A stretch of DNA of 41,557 bases, taken from Candidatus Aminicenantota bacterium (lineage in GTDB: Bacteria > Acidobacteriota > Aminicenantia > Aminicenantales > Saccharicenantaceae). Below are positions 35,311-41,557 of the stretch, piece by piece. The position numbers and the translations under genes are program-made. The stretch spans positions 1-41,557 of the forward strand of contig JABLWX010000014.1 of NCBI GenBank assembly GCA_013178315.1, read 5' to 3'. Position 1 is the first letter of the stretch; every line of letters starts with the position of its first letter. A model generated the notes under the pieces. The model was given only the letters and a program-made list of their open reading frames with translations. It had not been told where the DNA came from and made no database searches.

Positions 35311-36772
35311 TCTTCCTCCTTCCTCTGGTATTTATTCCATACATATTATTTTCGAATTTTATATTATTTTCAAGCAAAAAAGCAAATTTAAATAATCTGT
35401 TTTCGGCAAACGGCTCGGACAGCACCTGCAGCCCCAGCGGCAGGCCATTCCCGGTCAGCCCGCAGGGAATCGAAATTCCTGGCACCCCGGCCAGGCTGGC
35501 CGCCACCGTGAAATAGTCCTGAAGGTACATGGCTATCGGGTCCTGCTTTTCTCCCAGTTTGAAAGCCGGCTCGGGTGTGGTCGGGGTCAGGATGAAATCC
35601 ACCCGCCTGAAGGCGGCCTGGAGCTCGGCCGTTATGGCCTGGCGGGCCCTGGTTGCCCTGGCGTAGCATGCATCGTAATAGCCGGAACTCAGGGCAAAGG
35701 TTCCCAGCAGGATCCGACGTTTGACCTCGCTCCCGAAACCTTGGGTCCTGGTTCTCACGTACATGTCGGCCAGCTCGGCCGCTCCAGCCCGAAGGCCATA
35801 CCTCACCCCGTCATACCTGGCCAGGTTGGAACTGGCTTCAGAGGGAGCAATTATGTAATAACAAGGCAGGGCTACTTCCCAGGACGGGAAATCCATCCGG
35901 ACCACTTCAAATCCCAGCCCGGAAATCAGTTCCTGCACACGGCGGTAGCTGGAGGCCACCTCGGGATTAATACCTTTTAATGAGGCTTCGCCCAGAAAGC
36001 CAACCTTTATTTTCTCCTGAAAATTTCCCAGGCCATCAAGATAGTCGGGCACCGGCCGGTCGGCACAGGTAGAGTCCCGGCGGTCAAAACCGGCTATGAC
36101 CGAAGTTATGAGCGCGCAATCCTCAACCGAGCGGGCCAGGGGGCCGATCTGGTCCAGGGAGGAGGCAAAGGCCACCAGTCCGTACCTTGAAACTCGTCCG
36201 TAGGTAGGTTTCAACCCCACTATCCCGCAAAAGCCAGCCGGTTGCCGGACAGAGCCACCGGTATCAGAACCAAGGGCAGCCATGGCCTCGAGGCCGGCCA
36301 CCGCGGCCGCCGAACCCCCTCTGGAGCCGCCTGGCACTCTTTCCAGGTCCCAGGGATTCCGGGTCGGAAAGAAAGCCGAGTTCTCCGTGGATGAGCCCAT
36401 GGCAAACTCATCCATGTTGGTTTTTCCGATGATGATAGCATCTTCGGCTTCCAGTCGTTCAACCACCGTGGCATCGTAAGGCGGGACGAAGTTTTCCAGG
36501 ATCCTGGAGCCGCAGGTGGTCCTGAGGCCACGGGTGACGATGTTGTCCTTTATGGCCACCACCGCCCCGGCCAGCCGGCCCTTGTCCTTCCTGGCATCTA
36601 TTTCCCTGGCCCGACTGAGGGCCCGGTCGGCAGCCAGCGTCAGGTAGGCCTTTATCTCCCGGTCAGCTGACTCAATATGGTTGAGGTAAGACTCAACAAT
36701 TTCTGTGGCTTTTACCTGGCCGTTCCTGACCAGGTCCACCGCTTCTCTCAGGCCAAGTTCGACGTACTTCAT
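35300..36772 (-). CDS. gatA: Asp/Glu-tRNA amidotransferase subunit A
   Basis: GatA releases ammonia from glutamine so that GatCAB converts Glu-tRNA(Gln) or Asp-tRNA(Asn) to the correct amide. The 490-residue protein has the amidase triad K75 (VAIKDN), S150 (PGGSRGGSAAAV) and S174 (SDTGGSVRQP). The C-terminus, after the usual LGLQVLSEPFAENRLFKFA, has an extra Asn- and Arg-rich tail of about 25 residues. It follows gatC with an ATGA overlap. gatB is not in the window. Confidence 0.96.
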   Translation of the reverse strand: MKYVELGLREAVDLVRNGQVKATEIVESYLNHIESADREIKAYLTLAADRALSRAREIDARKDKGRLAGAVVAIKDNIVTRGLRTTCGSRILENFVPPYDATVVERLEAEDAIIIGKTNMDEFAMGSSTENSAFFPTRNPWDLERVPGGSRGGSAAAVAGLEAMAALGSDTGGSVRQPAGFCGIVGLKPTYGRVSRYGLVAFASSLDQIGPLARSVEDCALITSVIAGFDRRDSTCADRPVPDYLDGLGNFQEKIKVGFLGEASLKGINPEVASSYRRVQELISGLGFEVVRMDFPSWEVALPCYYIIAPSEASSNLARYDGVRYGLRAGAAELADMYVRTRTQGFGSEVKRRILLGTFALSSGYYDACYARATRARQAITAELQAAFRRVDFILTPTTPEPAFKLGEKQDPIAMYLQDYFTVAASLAGVPGISIPCGLTGNGLPLGLQVLSEPFAENRLFKFAFLLENNIKFENNMYGINTRGRRKNEN

Positions 36773-37050
36773 TTTTCTCTGAAAACCCTCGGCACCTTGA
36801 CGAAATCACCCTGTTTTTCGGGTGCCATGGCCAGAACCTCGGCCTGGGGCAGGGAGGGGCGGACCTCGTCTTCTTCCAGCCGCAGGGAGAAATCCACCTG
36901 GTGGTACTTTTCTTCCTCTCCGGTGGCCAGGCTGGATAGCTGCCCGACCCAGTCGATTATCTTTTCCATCTGGCCGGGCAGAATTTTCCTCTCTTCCTCG
37001 GTCAGCTCCAGGTTGGCCAGCCGGCTGAGGTGCTCCAGGTCAACTTTCAT
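36769..37050 (-). CDS. gatC: Asp/Glu-tRNA amidotransferase subunit C
   Basis: The 93-residue small subunit begins MKVDLEHLSRLANLELTEEE, the typical GatC start, and ends in a DEVRPSLPQAEVLAMAPEKQ region followed by FVKVPRVF, the conserved end of the family. It stabilises GatA in the amidotransferase. No ribosome site precedes the ATG; a -10 box ends 7 bp upstream, so the mRNA is likely leaderless. Confidence 0.92.
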   Translation of the reverse strand: MKVDLEHLSRLANLELTEEERKILPGQMEKIIDWVGQLSSLATGEEEKYHQVDFSLRLEEDEVRPSLPQAEVLAMAPEKQGDFVKVPRVFREK

Positions 37051-37057
37051 GTTTTAG

Positions 37058-37086
37058 ATTATAGAAAATATGGTAAGAATTCACAA
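37058..37086 (-). promoter_or_regulatory. Promoter of gatC-gatA
   Basis: Minus strand -35 TTGTGA (37081-37086), 17 bp spacer, perfect -10 TATAAT (37058-37063). The predicted start falls at or next to the gatC ATG (37050). Confidence 0.6.
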
Positions 37087-37095
37087 GATAACTCT

Positions 37096-37123
37096 TTGTA
37101 AAAAACCGGGTTTATGATATAAA
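37096..37123 (+). promoter_or_regulatory. Promoter of the hox operon, with a dyad in the spacer
   Basis: -35 TTGTAA (37096-37101) and -10 TATAAA (37118-37123), 16 bp apart, with an extended -10 TG (37115-37116). The spacer holds AAACC-G-GGTTT (37103-37113), a short perfect inverted repeat that could be an operator. Confidence 0.55.
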
Positions 37124-37150
37124 TAATTCTATTTTGATGAGGGGTCTGAT

Positions 37151-38950
37151 ATGAATTATAAAAAAATACTACAAAAATACAGGAAAGACCGGACCCGGCT
37201 GATAGAGATCCTTAAAGAACTCCAGTCCAGGGAAGGCCATATCTCAGAAAAAGCCATAATATCTGTGGCTGACGAATTTGGACTCTCCAGGGCCGAAGTC
37301 GAAGGTGTCATAAGTTTTTACCACTTTCTTTCAGACCGGCCGCTCGGGAAGTACGTGGTCTATCTGAACAATTCCATCACGGCCGAAATGGCCGGGAGGG
37401 AAATGGTGGCCCGGGCCTGGGAGCGGGAAGCCGGTTGTCACTTCGACCAGACTTCAGAAGACGGCCTGGTCACCCTGCTGGAAACATCCTGCATAGGCAT
37501 GAATGACCAGGAGCCGGCCGCCATCATCAACGGTGTGGTCTTCACCTCCCTCAATCCGGAGAAGGTTAAAAAACTGGTTGGCTGGATGAGGGAAGGACGA
37601 GCCGTCCAGGACATGGTGGAAGAAACGGGCGAAGGGGCCAACGGCCACGAACTCGTCCGGGCCATGGTCAGGAACAATATCCAGAAAACCGGCCCGGTTG
37701 TTTTTGGCGAATATGTTCCCGGCCAGGCCATCGGCAAGGCCCTGGAAACAACCCCGGAGTGCATAATAGATGAAGTAAAAAAGGCCAACCTGCTCGGCCG
37801 GGGCGGGGCCGGATTCCCGACAGGCTTAAAATGGGAATTCTGCCGGAAAGAAAAGGGCGAACAGCATTTTGTTATCTGCAACGCCGACGAGGGCGAACCC
37901 GGGACTTTCAAGGACCGGGTCATCCTGACCGAAAGGCCGGAAATGGTATTCGAGGGCATGGCCATTGCCGGTTATGCCGTCGGAGCCAGGCTGGGCATCC
38001 TGTACCTCAGGCATGAATACACTTACCTGCGTCGCTACCTGGAACACGTGCTGCAGAAGATGAGAGAACAGGGCTGGCTGGGGCAGAACATCGCCGGCCG
38101 GGGCTTTGACTTTGACATCGAGATCAAGATGGGCGCCGGGGCTTACGTTTGCGGCGAAGAATCGGCCCTGATCGAATCGGCCGAGGGCAAGCGGGGGGAA
38201 CCCCGTGACCGGCCTCCGTTCCCGGTGCAGAAGGGCTACCTGAACCTGCCCAGCACGGTCAACAACGTGGAAACCCTGGCCACCGCCACCCAGATTATCA
38301 CCCGCGGAGCCAGCTGGTTCCGGTCGATGGGCACCCCGGTTTCAGCCGGGACCAAGTTGCTGAGCGTTTCCGGCGACTGTGAGAGACCAGGCATCTACGA
38401 AGTGGAATACGGTCTGACGGTTAAGGAGCTGCTGGAGATGGTGGGGGCCGAAGATACACTGGCTGTTCAGGTGGGTGGACCTTCGGGTAACTGCATTTCG
38501 GAAGCCGGCTTCGGGCGGAAGATCTGCTTTTCCGACCTGCCCACCGGTGGTTCCATCATCATCTTCAACCGCAGCCGCGACCTGTTCGCGGTGGTACGCA
38601 ATTTTCTGGATTTCTTCATAGAAGAAAGCTGTGGCTGGTGTGTTCCCTGCCGGGCCGGCAACGTCCTGCTAAAGAAAAAGTTTGAGAAGATAGCCTCAGG
38701 TCTGGGCACAGTCCAGGACCTGAAGGAAATAGAGGCCTGGGGGAAAATCATCAAGTCCACGAGCCGCTGCGGCCTGGGTCAGACCTCCCCCAACCCGGTG
38801 CTGACCACCCTGTCCAATTTCCGGGAAGTGTACCAAAGCCGGGTCAGTAAAGAAGCAGATTTTATTCCCGAGTTTGACCTCAACCGGGCCGTGGCCGAGG
38901 CCTGCGCCATTACCGGCAGAAAATTCCAGGAGGAACAGGAACATGCCTGA
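37151..38950 (+). CDS. hoxF: NAD-reducing hydrogenase diaphorase subunit HoxF (NuoE-NuoF fusion)
   Basis: The 599-residue protein joins a NuoE-like N-terminal domain (about 1-150) to a NuoF-like domain. In the N-terminal domain only C114 of the four usual [2Fe-2S] Cys remains (NNSITAEM and TSCIGMND replace the ligand motifs), so no cluster is expected there, as I recall for the Ralstonia-type HoxF. The NuoF part has GRGGAGFP (217-224, NAD), NADEGEPGTFKDR (244-256, FMN) and the [4Fe-4S] ligands C494, C497, C500 and C540. It passes electrons between FMN/NAD and the hydrogenase. GAGGGG precedes the ATG; hoxU overlaps its end by 8 bp. Confidence 0.93.
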   Translation: MNYKKILQKYRKDRTRLIEILKELQSREGHISEKAIISVADEFGLSRAEVEGVISFYHFLSDRPLGKYVVYLNNSITAEMAGREMVARAWEREAGCHFDQTSEDGLVTLLETSCIGMNDQEPAAIINGVVFTSLNPEKVKKLVGWMREGRAVQDMVEETGEGANGHELVRAMVRNNIQKTGPVVFGEYVPGQAIGKALETTPECIIDEVKKANLLGRGGAGFPTGLKWEFCRKEKGEQHFVICNADEGEPGTFKDRVILTERPEMVFEGMAIAGYAVGARLGILYLRHEYTYLRRYLEHVLQKMREQGWLGQNIAGRGFDFDIEIKMGAGAYVCGEESALIESAEGKRGEPRDRPPFPVQKGYLNLPSTVNNVETLATATQIITRGASWFRSMGTPVSAGTKLLSVSGDCERPGIYEVEYGLTVKELLEMVGAEDTLAVQVGGPSGNCISEAGFGRKICFSDLPTGGSIIIFNRSRDLFAVVRNFLDFFIEESCGWCVPCRAGNVLLKKKFEKIASGLGTVQDLKEIEAWGKIIKSTSRCGLGQTSPNPVLTTLSNFREVYQSRVSKEADFIPEFDLNRAVAEACAITGRKFQEEQEHA

Positions 38951-39641
38951 TAAGATTAAATTCACGATTGACGGAAAGGATTGCCAGGCCGACCCCGGTA
39001 TGACCATCTACGAGGCGGCCAAGGCCAGCGGCATTTACATCCCGGTCCTTTGCCACTTCGAGGGGCTCAAGCCTGTCGGTAGCTGCCGCATCTGCTCGGT
39101 CCGGGTTAACGGCCGCTGGATGGCCTCCTGCACCCAGCCGGTGACACCCGGCATGGTCATCGAAAACACCTCCCCCGAAGTGGAAGAGTACCGCAGGGCC
39201 ATCATAGAAATGCTGTTTGTCGAGGGTAACCATTTCTGCCCGGCCTGCGAGAAAAGCGGCAACTGCGAGCTCCAGGCCCTGGCCTACCGCTACCAGATTA
39301 TGGTTCCCCAGTTTCCCTACCTGTTCCCGAAGAAAGATATCGAAGCCTTCCCGAAATTCCTGCTGGAGCACAATCGCTGTGTTCAGTGCCAGCGCTGCAT
39401 CCGGGCCATCCAGACTCCGGACGGCAAAAAAATCTTTGCCATGAAGAACCGCTCGGGTCGGGTCAGGATCAATGTCGACAAGAAACTGGCTGCCAGCTTG
39501 AGTGACGAGGAAGCTCAGAAAGCCATGGATATCTGCCCGGTAGGGGCCATTCTCAAAAAAGAGGTTGGTTTCCGCGTTCCCATAGGCCAGCGCAAGTACG
39601 ACAAGAAGCCTATTGGCAGCGAGATCGAAGAAAAGAGATAA
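38943..39641 (+). CDS. hoxU: NAD-reducing hydrogenase diaphorase small subunit HoxU
   Basis: The ATG at 38943 (AGGAGG at 38928-38933) gives 232 aa. An N-terminal [2Fe-2S] ferredoxin fold has C37, C48, C51 and C63. A NuoG-like His-Cys cluster site follows: HFCPACEKSGNC (H97, C99, C102, C108). Then one [4Fe-4S] site, C146, C149, C152 with C198. HoxU wires HoxF to HoxY. A longer upstream reading exists but overlaps hoxF by 77 bp and adds a Pro/Arg-rich start unlike the family. Confidence 0.94.
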   Translation: MPDKIKFTIDGKDCQADPGMTIYEAAKASGIYIPVLCHFEGLKPVGSCRICSVRVNGRWMASCTQPVTPGMVIENTSPEVEEYRRAIIEMLFVEGNHFCPACEKSGNCELQALAYRYQIMVPQFPYLFPKKDIEAFPKFLLEHNRCVQCQRCIRAIQTPDGKKIFAMKNRSGRVRINVDKKLAASLSDEEAQKAMDICPVGAILKKEVGFRVPIGQRKYDKKPIGSEIEEKR

Positions 39642-39653
39642 CGAGGTAAGAAC

Positions 39654-40199
39654 ATGAGCAAACCGGTCATCGCCACCGCTTCCTTAGCCGGATGTTTTGG
39701 CTGCCACATGTCCTTCCTGGACATAGACGAAAGAATCCTGGACCTCATCGAACTGGTGGAGTTTGACAAGTCTCCCATTGATGACATCAAGAAATTCAGT
39801 CGCCCGGTGGATATCGGGTTGATAGAGGGCGGCTGCTGTAACGCCGAGAATGTTGAGGTCCTGAGGTATTTCCGGGAAAATTGCAAGATCCTGGTTTCGG
39901 TCGGTGAATGCGCGGTTATGGGCGGACTGCCGGCCATGCGCAACACCATACCCCTTAAAGAATGCCTGGAGGAAGCTTATCTCAATTCTCCGACCGTGGC
40001 TCCTGAAGACCGCCTGATACCGGCCGACGAGGATATCCCGATTCTCCTGGACCGGGTTTATCCCTGTCACGAAATAGTCAAAATCGATTACTTTCTTCCG
40101 GGCTGCCCTCCCTCGGCCGACCTTATCTGGGAAGCGTTGACCGCTCTTATCCAGGGAAGGCCCCTGCGGCTGGAATATGAACTGGTAAAATATGATTAG
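39654..40199 (+). CDS. hoxY: NAD-reducing hydrogenase small subunit HoxY
   Basis: The 181-residue protein carries the proximal [4Fe-4S] cluster: CFGCHMS (C14, C17), GEC (C86), and GCPPSADLIW (C151), with C138 in PCHEIV nearby. The shortness is normal for group 3d small subunits, which lack the extra cluster domain. It sits between hoxU and hoxH and forms the hydrogenase dimer with HoxH. Confidence 0.94.
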   Translation: MSKPVIATASLAGCFGCHMSFLDIDERILDLIELVEFDKSPIDDIKKFSRPVDIGLIEGGCCNAENVEVLRYFRENCKILVSVGECAVMGGLPAMRNTIPLKECLEEAYLNSPTVAPEDRLIPADEDIPILLDRVYPCHEIVKIDYFLPGCPPSADLIWEALTALIQGRPLRLEYELVKYD

Positions 40200-40212
40200 A
40201 GGGTTAAAGAGC

Positions 40213-41557
40213 ATGAGCAGAAAAATTACCATAGAACCGGTGACCAGGGTTGAAGGACACGGGAAAGTCACCATCAGGCTTGATGACGACGGGAAGGTAG
40301 CTCAGGCCCGTTTCCACGTGGTCGAATTCCGCGGCTTCGAACGCTTTGTCCAGGGAAGGCCTTACTGGGAGATTCCAGTCCTGGTGCAGCGGCTGTGCGG
40401 CATCTGCCCGGTCAGCCATCACCTGGCCGGGGCCAAGGCCATGGACATAATCGTCGGCGTCCCACCCGAAAAGCTGACCCCGACCGCGGACAAGGTGCGC
40501 CGCCTGATGCACTACGGGCAGATGCTCCAGTCCCATGCCCTGCATTTCTTCCACCTGGCCTCGCCCGACCTGCTGTTCGGCTTTGACGCCGACCCGGCCG
40601 TGAGGAACATCATCGGGGTGGCTAAGACCCACAAGGAAATAGCGGTTAAGGGCGTCCTGATGCGGAAGTTCGGGCAGGAGATAATCAAGGCCACGGCCGG
40701 AAAAAAGATCCACGGCACCGGGGCCATACCGGGCGGGGTTAACAAGAGCCTGAGCCCGGAAGAAAGAGATTTCTTCCTCAAGTCGCCCGCTCCCTTCAAC
40801 ATCGACACCATGATCGACTGGGCCCAGGACGCCATCCAGCTCTTCAAGAAGCTGCACGCGGAGAACAGGGCTGTCCTGGACAGCTTTGCCCACTTCCCCT
40901 CCAACCACCTGAGTCTGGTCAGAAAGGACGGGGCCCTGGATTTCTACCACGGGGTGCTGCGGGCGGTGGATGCCGAGGGCCGGAAAATCCTGAACGATGT
41001 CGACTACCGGGATTACCTGGACTACATCGGGGAAGAAGTCCGGAATTACAGTTACATGAAATTCCCCTACCTGAAGAAGCTGGGCAAGGAAAAGGGCTGG
41101 TACCGGGTCGGACCAATTGCCAGGCTTAACACCTGCGATTTCATTCCCAGCCCCCGGGCCCAGAAAGAGTTTGAAGAATACAAGGCCTACACGGGCGGAA
41201 AGCCCAACAACATGACCCTGCACAGCCACTGGGCCAGGTTGATCGAAGCCCTGCACGCTGCTGAGGTTATAAAAGAATTGCTGAACGACAAGGACATTAC
41301 CGGTGACAATCTGGTCAAAAAAGGCAGGAAGAAACACGAGGGCGTCGGCCTGATCGAAGCCCCCCGCGGCACGCTGTTCCACCATTACCGGATCAATGAC
41401 GACGACCAGGTGACCATGGCCAACCTGATTGTCTCCACCACGAATAATAACCAGGCCTACAACGAAGCGGTCCGGCTGGTGGCCGAAGAGTACATCTCAG
41501 AAAAGCCGGAGATAACCGAGGGCATGCTCAACCGGGTGGAAGTGGCCATCCGGGCCT
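40213..41557 (+). CDS. hoxH: NAD-reducing [NiFe] hydrogenase large subunit HoxH (3' end outside window)
   Basis: The 448 codons before the edge start at the ATG at 40213 (GAGGG upstream). The N-terminal nickel motif RLCGICPVSHH has C62 and C65; VTRVEGHGKVT (10-20) precedes it. The second Cys pair, near the C-terminus, lies outside the window, as does the maturation cleavage site. Together with HoxF, HoxU and HoxY this is a group 3d-type bidirectional hydrogenase that links H2 to NAD+/NADH in the cytoplasm. The subgroup is inferred from gene order. Confidence 0.95.
   Translation, partial: MSRKITIEPVTRVEGHGKVTIRLDDDGKVAQARFHVVEFRGFERFVQGRPYWEIPVLVQRLCGICPVSHHLAGAKAMDIIVGVPPEKLTPTADKVRRLMHYGQMLQSHALHFFHLASPDLLFGFDADPAVRNIIGVAKTHKEIAVKGVLMRKFGQEIIKATAGKKIHGTGAIPGGVNKSLSPEERDFFLKSPAPFNIDTMIDWAQDAIQLFKKLHAENRAVLDSFAHFPSNHLSLVRKDGALDFYHGVLRAVDAEGRKILNDVDYRDYLDYIGEEVRNYSYMKFPYLKKLGKEKGWYRVGPIARLNTCDFIPSPRAQKEFEEYKAYTGGKPNNMTLHSHWARLIEALHAAEVIKELLNDKDITGDNLVKKGRKKHEGVGLIEAPRGTLFHHYRINDDDQVTMANLIVSTTNNNQAYNEAVRLVAEEYISEKPEITEGMLNRVEVAIRA

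Noticed and set aside
37151..39641. The diaphorase genes as part of respiratory complex I
   Set aside because: They are followed directly by hoxY and hoxH, and no membrane Nuo subunits are present.
40204..41385. A 393-codon open frame on the minus strand opposite hoxH
   Set aside because: hoxH on the plus strand has the nickel motif and operon context; the antisense frame has no motif.

Overview
The window is about 41.6 kb of moderately GC-rich, gene-dense DNA from a Gram-negative-type bacterium. An outer-membrane beta-barrel protein, a lipoprotein and several Sec signal peptides support an outer membrane. A NAD-linked [NiFe] hydrogenase, a molybdopterin oxidoreductase and no visible oxygen-respiration genes suggest an anaerobic or fermentative life. 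My best guess for the lineage is an uncultured group such as Candidatus Aminicenantes or a relative of Acidobacteria. That guess rests on overall gene style only and is weak. There is no phage, IS element, CRISPR array or other clear mobile DNA.

Layout: 1-2850 (minus) is a redox cassette: a response-regulator receiver, a small helical protein and a formate-dehydrogenase-like molybdopterin subunit that has lost the catalytic Sec/Cys and His and runs off the left edge. 3042-4725 holds tRNA-Asp and a lemA-htpX pair. 4926-7476 holds a mitochondrial-type citrate synthase and homoserine dehydrogenase. 7477-10850 is the most unusual part: a textbook sigma-54 promoter with an upstream dyad and repeat drives a secreted Gln/Asn-rich protein, followed by a strong terminator, a beta-barrel protein and a periplasmic OB-fold-like protein. 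11258-16656 holds a PLP-dependent sulfhydrylase, murA, a HIT protein, a YacP-type nuclease, a DUF2520-type protein and convergent murB. 16817-21565 holds a secreted TPR protein behind a second sigma-54-like site, ligA, and a DUF4388-like/DnaJ/TPR protein. 21685-24634 holds a split glutamine-dependent NAD synthetase (separate glutaminase and NadE), rsmI and an Hsp20 gene with a clear promoter and terminator. 24680-29292 (minus) is the ribosome-linked series rplU-rpmA-obgE-nadD-rsfS, then rlmH-dksA-comF from its own promoter. 29550-34302 holds tRNA-Val and a c-di-GMP signalling trio (REC-PAS-GGDEF, GAF/PAS histidine kinase, REC-PAS-HD-GYP). 34367-37050 (minus) holds tRNA-Glu, tRNA-Lys, a lipoprotein and gatC-gatA. 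37151 to the right edge is hoxF-hoxU-hoxY-hoxH.

How it fits together: hydrogenase and the molybdopterin protein point to NADH/H2 or formate-type redox balancing. Homoserine dehydrogenase and the sulfhydrylase can serve methionine synthesis from homoserine. nadD, nadE and its glutaminase cover the end of NAD synthesis. murA and murB are consecutive steps of peptidoglycan precursor synthesis. The paired diguanylate cyclase and phosphodiesterase-like regulators could set c-di-GMP in opposite directions from one kinase. All functional calls are from reading motifs by eye; no database search was run.
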